Assembly (NCBI RefSeq): GCF_008728515.1
Contig: NC_044978.1
Location: 148,052,262 to 148,116,261 of the forward strand
Source: Papio anubis
Lineage: Eukaryota > Chordata > Mammalia > Primates > Cercopithecidae
Direction: 5' to 3'
Length of the DNA: 64,000 nucleotides
Shown: positions 54,240 to 64,000 of the stretch, piece by piece
How the letters are laid out: each line of letters starts with the position of its first letter
How positions within the stretch are numbered: the stretch's first letter is position 1
Position numbers and translations under genes: made by a program
The notes under the pieces: generated by a model
Databases searched by the model: none
What the model was told of the DNA's origin: nothing
What the model saw: only the letters and a program-made list of their open reading frames with translations

Positions 54240-54624
54240 TGTATTAGTTTGTTCTTGCATTGCTATAGAAAAATACGTGAAACTAGGTAATTTACAAAGA
54301 AAATTGGTTCATGGTTCCACAGGCTGTACAGGAAGCTGGCAGCAACTGCTTCTGGGGAGGTCTCAGGGAGCTTTTACTCATGGAAGAAGGCAAAGCAAGA
54401 GCATGTGTCTTACATGGCAAAAGCAGCATCAAGAGGGAGTATCATGAGATCTGGTTGTTTACAAGTATTTAGTACTTGTACAGTATCAAAGAGGGATAGC
54501 ACTAAACCATTCATGAGAACCCCACCCCCATGATCCAGTCACCTCTCACCAGGCCCCACATCCAACAGTGGGAATTAGAATTGAACATGATATTTGGGTG
54601 TGGACACAGATCCAAACCATATCA
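54240..54624 (-). promoter_or_regulatory. MST 5' LTR
   Basis: TGTATTAGTTTGTTCTTGCA to CAAACCATATCA on the plus strand, 385 bp. It is slightly shorter than its partner, mainly through small deletions. Confidence 0.9.
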
Positions 54625-54737
54625 CTTTAAAACAGAAAGCCTCCTTCTGGAGAAGCCTCATTATGCACCTTTTTTGTTTCTGTCAATCCTGCTCTGGGTC
54701 CTTGTCTGAGCTTTGCACTCATATGTTTGTTCCTTGT

Positions 54738-54932
54738 GTTAATGAGGGTGCCACTAGCTGCTATTGCAAACCTCTAATACATAGCTTGCTTAACAACATC
54801 AGCTTTTATTTCACATTTCCATAAACAGCTAAGGCAATTTCAGGTCAGGCAGGGTTGGATGGGGCAGGGACTCTGCTCAAACACAGACAGACAGGAGTTC
54901 CATCTTTCTCAGAATAGGGATCCTGAGGGTGC
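54738..54932. repeat. Unnamed old repeat, left part
   Basis: TGCTATTGCAAACCTCTAAT, TTCAGGTCAGGCAGGGTTGG and its continuation past the solo LTR (TTTTATAGGCCAGGCCTAGA near 55400, CAGCTGGCATTCAGTCC) resemble a common mammalian interspersed repeat. I cannot name the family with confidence. Confidence 0.45.
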
Positions 54933-55333
54933 TGTATTAGTCTGTTCTCACACTGCTATAAAGAAATACCTAAAACTAGGTAATTTATTTTTAAAAAGTG
55001 GTTTAATTGGCTCATGGTTCTGTGGGATGTATCAGCTTCTGCTCCTGGGGAGGCCTCAGGAAACTTACATTGATGGTGAAAGGTGATGGGGAAGCAAGCA
55101 CCATATATTCACATGACCAGCAGGAGAGACAGAGTGCCAAGAGGCAGGTGCTACACACTTTCAAACAACCAGATCTCATAAGAATGCTATCACGAGACAG
55201 CACTAGGGGGATGGTGCTAAATAATTAGAAACCACCCAATGATCAAATCACCTCCCACCAAGCCCAACCTACAACACTGAGAATTACAATTCAACATGAG
55301 ATTTGGGTGAGGACACAGAACCAAACCATATCA
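54933..55333 (-). mobile_element. Solo MST LTR
   Basis: TGTATTAGTCTGTTCTCACA to CAAACCATATCA, 401 bp, minus-oriented. It sits inside the unnamed old repeat. No clear 5-bp TSD was found (GGTGC and GATGG). Confidence 0.9.
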
Positions 55334-55560
55334 GATGGTCTGTTCATTGACACTGAGCTGGCAAAGGGAAGACCGCCTGGGGGAATGCACAGGAGAGATT
55401 TTTATAGGCCAGGCCTAGAGGTTGTGCTTCTCACTTCTGTTCACATTTCATCAGCTGGCATTCAGTCCTAGGACCACACCTTAGAATGAGGAAGGCTGGC
55501 AAATGTGCCCAGTCACGTGCTCAACAAGAAAAAAGGTTTCATTTTATTCATGTTCCCTTT
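55334..55560. repeat. Unnamed old repeat, right part
   Basis: Continuation of 54738-54932 after the solo LTR; includes GTTCACATTTCATCAGCTGG. The boundary is approximate. Confidence 0.4.
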
Positions 55561-56404
55561 CTTTCTTTTGTTTTGTTTTTGAATTTTATGATTGCTGTTT
55601 TATGGCCAATAGTTTCAGGGCTGAAAGTTGCCAGGAGATAAAAGGATAAGAAGTTGAATCTCCTAGTATGATTTGTGTAGAATATTAATTCTAAACGTGA
55701 AATAATCATAACTCATTTTTATTGTGTGCTTACTATGCACCAAACTGTACTAGGCACCCTTCGCCTACATGGCTGAATTTAATCCTATAGCAGCCTTGCA
55801 TGTGAGTTTTGAAGTATATCAACAGTTCATTGCAGGATGCTATGGCTCTGCTCTTCTAAAGGGAATAGGGAGCAAATGGGCTGGAGCACTGCAGGTCCAT
55901 TCTCCACCCTACTTTCCCTTCTTGTGTGTCCAGGAGATTGATTTTCATGGACAATACTTCCAGGCCTCATTGTCCTCTGGCTTCTGGTCAGATTTGTCTA
56001 ATAGGAGGCACCAATAGGAGATCAGAGTTGGGTATAACGTTTCTAGGCTGCCCTGTGGCTTCTCAGTAGCTGTGACTCTATGGTCACATAGCTGCCACTC
56101 TCCCACTGCTGCAGATCTCTCCAGATTGCCAAAGAGGGCTCTCTTTCTACCCCTCCAGGCCTGGGATTACAGCAGCTTTCTGCTGCTGATAATGCCTTGG
56201 TGTTTCTCTACCCTTTGACTGGTGCCTTCTTCCTCCCCACACCTCCACAAATAGCGCTTTCCATGAACTCTCTTCAGTTACTCCTTGGAGAGAGCTGTCT
56301 CTGTCTTACTGGTTCCTGATTGATTCAACCAGAACCTGGAGAACTTATGTTGCATCCTTTTTTAAACAAACAAACAAACAAACAAACCTTTATTTATTAT
56401 AGTT
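55561..56404. other. No gene; MIR fragment and CAAA repeat
   Basis: A reverse MIR fragment lies at 55705-55815 (GTGTGCTTACTATGCACCAA). The open frame at 55769-56017 partly overlaps it and lacks exon support. CAAA units lie at 56366-56389. Confidence 0.5.
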
Positions 56405-56625
56405 TCTGCTTTGGAGTCAGGGAGACCTAGTTATGAATCCTAGTTTGCTCACTTACCAGTTTGTGTGATCTCAAACAAGTAACTTAGCCCCTTACTATGA
56501 GTGAGTCATAGTTTACTCACTCAAAATAAAAGATAATGGTTTGTGAAGATTAAAAAAAAAAAAGAATATGCAAACTACCTAGATCAGTGTTTGGCACATA
56601 GTAGGCAATTCATAGAATTGAAAAT
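56405..56625 (+). repeat. MIR SINE
   Basis: TTGGAGTCAGGGAGACCTAG, TGTGTGATCTCAAACAAGTA and GTTTGGCACATAGTAGGCAA define a sense MIR of almost full length. Confidence 0.87.
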
Positions 56626-56651
56626 GGGAAATGATGTCATGGAAATATGTC

Positions 56652-57001
56652 TGATATGGTTTGGCTATATCCCCACCCAAATCTCATCTTGAATTCCCAC
56701 GTGTTGTGGGAGGAGCCCAATAGGAGTTAATTGAATCATGGGGGCAGGTCTTTCCCCTGCTGTTCTCATGAGAGTAAATCTCACAAGAGCTGATAGTTAT
56801 TATAAGAGGGAGTTTTCCTGCACAAGCTCTTTTTGCTTGCTACCATCTATGTAAGATGTGACTAGCTCCTTCTTGTCTTCTACCATGATTGTGAGGCTTC
56901 CCCAGCCATGTGGAACTGTAAGTCCAATTAAACGTTTTTATTTTGTAAATTGCCCAGTCTTGGGTATGTCTTTATCAGCAGTGTGAAAATGGACTAATAC
57001 A
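56652..57001 (+). mobile_element. Solo THE1 LTR with perfect TSD
   Basis: TGATATGGTTTGGCTATATC to GGACTAATACA, 350 bp. It is flanked by identical ATGTC at 56647-56651 and 57002-57006. A solo LTR with intact TSD shows that LTR-LTR recombination removed the internal region in place. Confidence 0.95.
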
Positions 57002-57039
57002 ATGTCAAACAATAAATTATTAAATTAGTTTAAATTAAT

Positions 57040-57625
57040 CTATTCATTGCACATTGAGCTGACAGACACTTTTAAATCCCAATATAATGATATAACAAAA
57101 AGGCACACAATACAAGTGAATGTAGAAAATCTGGTAAAACCTTTATGAAGGGCATTTTATCTATAGGTCTATAAAGCCTATAAAATGGGCATTCCCTTTA
57201 ATCCAGCAATTCACAACTATTTTAGGAATTTATCCTAAGGAAATAATCAGATAAAGATGCATCTACAAACATGTTCACACTATTATTGTTTACCATGGTT
57301 AAAAATGGAAAATAACAAATATTTGACAATAGGGAATTGGTTAGATAAACCTTGGAATATCCATGCAGTCATGAGTAGATGGATAATTGATATAGAAAAA
57401 TGGCCATAGCACATTGGTAAGTAAAATAATCAGTTACAAAACTGTTTCTGGAGCTTTACTCCACATTTTTGTAAAACAATAAAAAAGAGGAAAAATTGAA
57501 GGAATATATGTTGAAATATTGATTTTGGTTATTTCTGGATGGTAGGATTACAGATGCTATTTTATCCCATTCTTATTATTTTTCCTGTATTTTCTAACTT
57601 TTTAAAATAATGAACTTTTTAAAGA
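57040..57625 (+). mobile_element. L1M 3' end fragment
   Basis: CCAGCAATTCACAACTATTT, AATTTATCCTAAGGAAATAA, CAATAGGGAATTGGTTAGAT and TTTTTGTAAAACAATAAAAA are the landmarks of an old L1M 3' end in sense orientation. Confidence 0.8.
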
Positions 57626-58113
<488 letters not shown>

Positions 58114-58116
58114 TGC

Positions 58117-58564
58117 ATTGATAATTTTAAAAGTTAGAGTTATTAAAATGTTAAAAAAAAAAAAAAAAAGTTACTTTTTTTGCTTTGACTACTTTAATGC
58201 TCTCCTTCCTCCAGCCACCCTTCCACCCACTTAGGCTGCAACAGTCAGCAATTTCACATTCACTGAGCCAAGGGAGTGAGGAAGAATGAAGAAACCTGAG
58301 AGGAGGCTGCACCCTCTTAGGTGGTAGGAGTGGAGAGAGGTCAGTGTGCCAAAGGACTGGAAATCAGCTTGCTTGTTCAGTCAACCTCATCTAGATCTCT
58401 CTGGTCTGAGGTTCTGGCTGTGAAAGCTTATCAGCAGAGGCTTTTGCAACTTCAATACTTCTGGCCCTGCTGTTACTTTTCAGTCTGTGCAGAACTGGCC
58501 CTGGTATTTCATTTGGCTGCTTTGGTCTCAGCAGGCCTTCCCAAATAAACAACATACCCATGAG
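58117..58564. other. Stretch without recognised gene
   Basis: An A-run lies at 58153-58169. No gene was recognised. Confidence 0.45.
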
Positions 58565-58795
58565 ACCTACTGAGGGAATGGACTAGATTGTCTGGGTTCA
58601 GTTCCTGGCTGTGCAGGTACCTGTTATGGTCCTTGGACCAGTTACTTAAGGTCTCTGCTTCCTCAAATGTAAGATGGGAATAATAAATAATAGTATATAT
58701 TTCATAGGGTTGTTATAAAAGATTGGATGAGTCGGTATTTGCCAAGTGCTTGGAATATGCCTATCACATAGTAAGCATTATACAAGTATTTGTTT
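58565..58795 (+). repeat. MIR SINE
   Basis: TGTCTGGGTTCAGTTCCTGG, GGACCAGTTACTTAAGGTCT, TAGGGTTGTTATAAAAGATT and CACATAGTAAGCATTATACA form a full-length sense MIR. Confidence 0.9.
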
Positions 58796-59034
58796 AAAAA
58801 TAAATAAATAAATATGAGAAAGGCAGAAACAGCCATAAGCTGTCTGAGCCCCATTTGTTTGAGGTTACAACTTACTTGGCATAAAGCTGAGGCATCTAAA
58901 GCTACAAAGAGGGTCGAATTTTCTTTTGTTCCATGCTGGCTGAACCACGTGGTCCCAGCAGTAGGAAGGAAAGCTTAGGAAGCTAAGAGCCATGAAACAG
59001 CTGCTGAGTGGCAGGACTTCCTAATGGCTTTCTG
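58796..59034. other. Short unassigned stretch
   Basis: AAATAAATAAATAA follows the MIR; nothing else is recognised. Confidence 0.45.
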
Positions 59035-59180
59035 TGTAGCAGATCAGTTAAGTCTAATGAGGCAGGTGCTATCACTGCCCTCATTTTACAGATGGGGAAA
59101 CTGAGACTCAGAGAGGTGGAGTAACTTGGCCACAGTCACACACTATGAGTGGTGAAGCTGAGACTGAACCCCAGCAATGT
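59035..59180 (-). repeat. MIR SINE
   Basis: CATTTTACAGATGGGGAAAC, TGAGACTCAGAGAGGTGGAG and GGCCACAGTCACACACTATG are the MIR core in reverse. Confidence 0.88.
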
Positions 59181-59509
59181 GTGACTTTCAAGTGTGGATA
59201 TTCCATTTTAAGAATGATGTTTACACAGGGAGACTTCACTTTACATGGTTCTAAAAGGTTAAAGTATACATCAATCTCTAGTTTAAAGATACTGAGGGCA
59301 CTTTCATTTAACACGCCCTAGTAGCAAATTTTCCTGTAAAATGTTTAATTTCTCTCTGTTTAATTTAGTTTGGCAAGTTTGAATTTTTACATATTGTGTT
59401 TTCTTACAGTGTAGTGCACCTCTATTGTTCAAAAAAATAAAGTTCAGACCTGGAACTTAGTGAAATTCTGTGGTTTTGTGGGTTGTCCTTTAAAAAATAT
59501 TTTTTTTAA
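59181..59509. other. Stretch without recognised gene
   Basis: AT-rich sequence; no gene or named repeat was recognised. Confidence 0.45.
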
Positions 59510-59805
59510 TCTCTTTTCTTCCTTTCTTCGTTCCTGCCTTCCTTTTTCCTTGCTTCCTTCTTTCCTTTCTTTTCTTCTTCCTGTTCCTCCTCCTCCTCCC
59601 CTCCCTCCCTTCCTTTCCTTCCCTCTCTCCCTCCCTTCCTTTCCCTCCCTCCCTCCCTCCTTCCCTCCCTTCCTTTCCCTTCCTCCCTCTGTCTCTTCCT
59701 TTCCCTCCCTCCCTCCCTCCCTTCTTTTCCCTCCTTCCTTCCCTCCCTTCCTTTCCCTCCTTCCCTCCCTTCTTTTCCCTTCCTTCCTTCCTTCCTTCCT
59801 TGCTT
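59510..59805. repeat. Long CT-rich (CCTT/CCCT) tract
   Basis: About 290 bases are almost entirely C and T in tetranucleotide units. The open frame across it (Pro/Ser/Leu/Phe only) is an artefact. The polypurine-polypyrimidine strands could form triplex DNA. Confidence 0.95.
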
Positions 59806-61689
59806 AAGTCAGGAATACATGATCTAAAGATCTTTCTGTGTCCTTCTAAAATAGCTGAAGCTAAAAGTCAGTAATTACTAGCAAAAAATGACCATTTTGT
59901 TGCCAATTCTGGGCACATTATCTTGAAGCCCAAAGCCTGGCCTAAACCAACTGAAATTATAAATAATTAACATCATGAATATCTCACAGGTCCAAATTCC
60001 TTCACAAGTAACCGCAGAATTCCTTTCTGTTCTCTGATCTGTCAATGCTACCATTGCGAATGCCAGTTCCAAAGACATAGAAGCAAATATTGCTCAATGT
60101 TTTTATTAATGACTATGATCATGTTCAAGCAAATTGTGAATGTTCAAGGCACATTCCCTGTTCTTTCTCTTTAAGAAAAAAACTCACTAAGCCCCACCCT
60201 ACCCCACCCTTAGCTTTGAAAGGTCTGAAGTCAGTGGTGCCTGAGATAGAGCCAAGATAAAACGAATTGAAAACAAAATGAGCTTTTTTTTTTTTTTTGA
60301 AACTTTTGTTTCCAGCTTATAGACACTCCCACCTCAAGTTGCAGAATCCCAGGGATCTGACCCAGTGTCACCTCCAGCCCCAATGGGGCCTTCTCCCAGG
60401 CCCTGGGCCTGTCCTATGTAGGCTGAGGCCCCTCCCAGGTCACTCCCTACCCCCATTGGAGGCGAATTAACTCTTTCAGGGGAAGACGCGTGCTGGTTTC
60501 CAACGTGCCAGTGTCCTACTCTGCAGGCTAATCTTTTCCCCTTTTATGCTTTTGGCTTCATACTAGTCCTCATTCTTCTGCCAGGGGGTTAGAGGGTGCA
60601 AATAGCCAAGAAGCACTTGCAAGAAGGCTCTGAAGTTCACATCCTGTGGGTAGGGTCAGCAGTAGGCAGGAGAGACCTGGGAGAGAGATTAGGTGAAACA
60701 TTAGCCACAACCTTTTGGATTCAGTCCAGTGTCTTTCAATTATTTCTTTATATGCTTTGGGTACTGGGCTTATTTGGCATGAGACAGGCATCCATTAGAA
60801 GATTTCACAATGATTTGCCATGTTACAGTTCTGAACATGCGAACTCATCACCAAAGAAAATTTATGTTTTTACCGCCTTTTCCTCCCACCTCTCCCTGGG
60901 GAGCTGCAGGAAAAAGCAATCCAAATGAATTAATCAAAATGACTAGGTAATGCTCTAAAAATAATAAACGTCGCTGTAGTCTGGATCTTTTTCAAGTTTG
61001 AGCTTATTTTGTGAGCTTGAATATCCATACGTCAAAGCCCATGTGTATGTATATATTTTTATTAGAGGGATGTGGACTTTGCATGAGGACAGGTAAGTTA
61101 CTAAGACACACAAATGCAATTGCTCTCATAATACTAAACTGCATTTCGACTAAGTTAATTAAGCTACTTGGCCAATGGAGAGGCAAAGGGTAGGTGCCTT
61201 AATGATTCCTTAACTTGTCTCATAAGCCAGCCTTGCAAATTAGGATAGGCTACAGAACTTGAGCTCTGAAAACAAAGCAAGACAGAAATTGAGGTGCAGA
61301 CTTAGAACGATAACAAAAAAGAAAAATACATGTTGTGTCTCCTTGAGCTTCTCTTACCTACTGCATAAGACATTGCTAGACAAAAACAAAAGAACTGGAA
61401 AAAGTTGAAAATTTATTCAAAAAAGTTAGTAAATAATAATAGAAAATAAGCAAGCAAGAAACTATTATTATCATCATATTTTCAAAATATCTTCTAAGAG
61501 ATCAGCTCCAAAAGAACGTTTTAATATGAAAAGAAACCTGTAGCTGAATCCTGAGTTTTCAAGGCCTTCATGTATTGTGAGAAGGCAATTAGATCAACAT
61601 TAGGGTGAGGCCGAGGGGGAAAAATCTGTATTGGGAGAAAGCAAAGTGGTGATGATCGGAGTAGAGTCTCTTCTTATTTTAAATGATGC
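59806..61689. other. Repeat-poor stretch without recognised gene
   Basis: No Alu, L1 or LTR is visible. A T-run lies at 60284-60298. At 60382 CAATGGGG and at 60455 CCCCATTG form a distant 8-bp inverted pair. Open frames such as 60596-60928 lack exon signals. Confidence 0.5.
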
Positions 61690-62230
61690 AGTTCTCTGAT
61701 TTTCAATTGACCTTTTTCCCTAATGTATGCCCCAAATACCCACAAGCAAGATGTTTAAAAATCTGGATCCAAACCATCCACAGCCCTTGATGATAATTTA
61801 TCCATGTCAGGCAGGGCGACAAGGCCCCTGTGATTGTGAGAAAAAATTAGGAGCAAGGATTCCCCAGCTTTATTGTGCATGTCCTTCGTCTCTGGATCTG
61901 ATCCCTGATGTTATTGGGCTAAATCACAAGGTTATTTCCCACCTAAGAAATCTCATCTGGCTTGAGAATGCTCCTTAGATAATTTCAGCTTCTTTATTCT
62001 CCAAAAAAGGTTGATCGCAGTGTTACTAACCCCAACCTACTTTAGCCAGCCTCCATTAATCATGGCTGGCAGGAGAGACTAGAGGGTCATGGGTAATTGA
62101 ATTCCAGCCAACCTTCAAACCTCATTCAAGTCAACCCTTTGACCTCTTTACTGACCAAATCTGCTGCCAGAGCTAGTAAATAAATATTGCTTTTTAATTA
62201 GAAGAAGCATTTTTCGAGAGCCTACTATGT
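61690..62230. promoter_or_regulatory. Candidate conserved noncoding element
   Basis: The block is repeat-free with many homeodomain/POU-like words (CTCCATTAATCATGGC, GGTAATTGAATTC, TTTTTAATTAGAAG). Its texture differs from the surrounding decayed repeats. Evidence from one sequence is weak. A MIR-like reverse fragment begins near 62210. Confidence 0.28.
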
Positions 62231-63289
62231 GTTAGCTTTGTGAGAGAGGCAACCATTATCTCACTTCATCCATTCATTCTGTCCACACTTCCATTGGAAC
62301 CCAGACACAAGGAATTAACAGATAGTGGAGAGGAGTATAAAGGTCAACTTGGGGTCAGGCCAGTGGGAAAATATGTGCTCTGCAGACACCCTGACTTCCT
62401 ATCTTTGAAAGAAGATAGATCTTTAGCATCGACAGAAAGCCTGAAGAACTTTCTGCACAGGAAAATGGAATGATAAACATTTTCCCTTCTCTCAAGAAGC
62501 CATGTAGGATCTTCTGATTCCAAAGACTTCTATTCAAGTCCTTCCTACACCATATTTGACATGCAATGTTGGATAGGTGAGTTTACCTCTGTAGGCCTCA
62601 GGACCCTCACATGTGACAGGGAACAGGGTGTGCACCACTAACCTGGCAAGGCCATTGTGATACAATGTGTAGGGAAGCTCCGTATAAACTGTTAGGCTGC
62701 AACCACACAGGAGATTGCTGCCAATGGCTCTTGCACACTCTCTGTTAAAGATGCCACCCAGCAATGAGACCAGTCAAAGACAGGGCTGGGGAACAGACAC
62801 CTAGACAGAGAGTACACACTCATTTTAAATAATGAAATTTTAGCTGGATTTTCTCATTAAATTTGCTTCTTTTGTTTTCCTTCGTCTCTGGGTCACCACC
62901 ATGCCTAAGAATACACATGATCTGGTCTTTTTTTTTTTTTTTTGCCAGAAAGCTTTTGTGGCATTTAGAAGTCTCCAGAAAATATGAAACTTCCTTTTCC
63001 CTTTCAGAGGAGGCCACCCCACACTTTACCACCTATTTCTCATCCTCAGACAATAAGAAACCAGCTCCCCAAGGACTGGCAATGTTCCACTATCACCAAC
63101 CCTCAAATTTCAGAATAAAGCGAGCACTGAGTTGCTACGATTAATATTCTCAGCAGCAATACTTTTGGGGTGAAATGATGAGTCAAGGATGTACAGAAGT
63201 TTGCTCACAAAAAAGCCAAATGTGCTTGAATAATTTACTCTCTCATTTTAATTCTAAAATGATATGAGGCCCCTAAGGCTTAGCAAGCA
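62231..63289. other. Stretch without recognised gene
   Basis: No named repeat or supported gene. A T-run lies at 62929-62943. Confidence 0.45.
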
Positions 63290-63560
63290 GCCGGGGGACC
63301 TGAGCAGCCTGGAGAGGCTGTGTTTAAGTGGTGATGTTAATGGAATTATCCGTTGCTGCTGGAGAACTGTCTGCTGTCGAGAGATAATTACCCAGGCAAA
63401 GATGAGGTATCATTGACAATAAACACTGAAGCAGGGACCTCAATGTTTATTTTCCATGCTAGGGCGTAATCTCCTCCGTTGTTTAACTTCATTAGCATCC
63501 CTGCTAACCCTGGGCCACACAGTTCCACTTAAAAGAAAGAAATTAAATAATCCAAACATA
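63290..63560. promoter_or_regulatory. Candidate conserved noncoding element
   Basis: A repeat-free block contains GTTTAAGTGGTGATGTTAAT, GAGATAATTACCCAGGC, CATTGACAATAAACACTG and ATGTTTATTTTCC. These resemble NKX-, homeobox-, SOX- and FOX-type sites in close order. It retains CpGs (TATCCG, GTCGAG, GGCGTAAT, CTCCGTTG). Enhancer function is inferred, not shown. Confidence 0.3.
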
Positions 63561-63674
63561 CATGTAATTGTAAACAAAGTGGCAGAAGATGTGGGTTGGG
63601 CTGTTTTTGCTGCTACAGTCAGTGGCAAACAAGCCTTCTCTTTTACCCTATCCGTCTCCCTGTGCAATGAAAAT

Positions 63675-63890
63675 GAGAGCAATGTTTGTTGAGTGCTCAC
63701 TGCGGGCCATACCTTGTGTTAGGCATTTTATGTACGTTGTCCTATTTTATCTCCACACACAACAATTCCAGGAGATGAGGACTAGCAGAGGAAACTGAGT
63801 GTCAGAAAGGTTAAGTGACTTGTCCAAGATCACAGGACTACTGAGCCATTGAGTGAGGGTTTCAACCCTGGAGACAGGTCCCAGTTATTC
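63675..63890 (-). repeat. MIR SINE
   Basis: TTGAGTGCTCACTGCGGGCC, AGAGGAAACTGAGTGTCAGA, AAGTGACTTGTCCAAGATCA and TTTCAACCCTGGAGACAGGT are in reverse MIR order. Confidence 0.88.
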
Positions 63891-64000
63891 ACAGAAAATT
63901 ACCGTAACATGCATATTCCACATGGAACTTCAGGTTGGTCTTCTTGACTTTACAGCAGAGTCCAGGCAATTTTATTACCACTACACCTCCCACTGCTAAC

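Larger units (their letters stand above)
51909..54624 (-). mobile_element. Complete two-LTR MST (MaLR) element
   Basis: In the element's own direction the 5' LTR is 54240-54624 and the 3' LTR is 51909-52313. Just inside the 5' LTR lies AATTGGTACCA (54236-54226), the same word found in the THE1 element at 21828. A purine-rich GGGAGGGGCCAG precedes the 3' LTR. The flanking CCTTA (51904-51908) and CTTTA (54625-54629) are a 5-bp TSD with one change. An Alu inserted later at 52509. Coding capacity is lost. Confidence 0.92.

Noticed and set aside
55769..56017. 82-codon plus-strand frame
   Set aside because: Its start overlaps a MIR fragment and no splice or codon evidence supports it.
59460..59807. 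115-codon Pro/Ser/Leu/Phe-rich frame
   Set aside because: It is a reading of the CT-rich simple tract.
60382..60462. Distant CAATGGGG/CCCCATTG inverted pair considered as a hairpin or dimeric site
   Set aside because: Eight bases at about 73-base distance is expected by chance in a GC-richer segment.

Overview
This window is primate nuclear DNA, almost certainly human or a close catarrhine relative. It contains AluJ-, AluS- and AluY-like SINEs with A-tails and target-site duplications (TSDs), L1PA-type LINE-1s, THE1/MST/MLT MaLR LTRs, an MLT2-like ERVL LTR, hAT-Charlie DNA transposons and ancient MIR and L2 relics. I found no convincing host protein-coding exon, rRNA, tRNA, CRISPR array or prokaryotic feature. 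The long open frames are broken retroelement genes, Alu read-through or simple repeats. It reads as intergenic or deep intronic DNA.

Layout. 0.3-9.7 kb: two same-strand L1PA-type LINEs, one nearly full length with decayed ORF1 and ORF2, one 5'-truncated. 9.7-21.4 kb: mostly old sequence with MIR, MLT1/MaLR LTRs, a hAT relic, a possible conserved noncoding block near 12.5-12.9 kb and an Alu-inside-Alu-inside-LTR nest near 19.2-20.3 kb. 21.4-23.7 kb: a two-LTR THE1 element. 24-36 kb: solo LTRs, MIR/L2, an Alu, and several microsatellites including a GAA/TTC tract fused to an Alu fragment. 36.3-38.6 kb: an L1M 3' end cut by two Alus and a THE1 LTR. 40-47.7 kb: an L1M ORF2 carrying an Alu fragment, two LTRs and a younger whole-element L1 insertion, which itself holds an AluY and a hAT transposon. 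47.7-51.9 kb: Alus, MIR, L2 and a MER5A-like element. 51.9-54.6 kb: a two-LTR MST element on the minus strand with an internal Alu. 54.9-58.1 kb: two further solo LTRs, an L1M 3' end and a truncated Alu. 58.8-64 kb: comparatively repeat-poor, with a long CT-rich tract and possible conserved noncoding segments.

No genes act together here. What can be read is insertion history: TSDs and nesting give a relative order (MIR/L2, then L1M and MLT, then MST/THE1 and the L1PB/L1MA-like insertion, then hAT and Alu; youngest AluY). I did not find an undescribed biological system. The points most worth checking are the nested insertions, the two complete MaLR elements, the GAA/TTC-Alu fusion, small unexplained local repeats, and three candidate conserved noncoding blocks. 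Family names were assigned by eye and subfamily labels are approximate.
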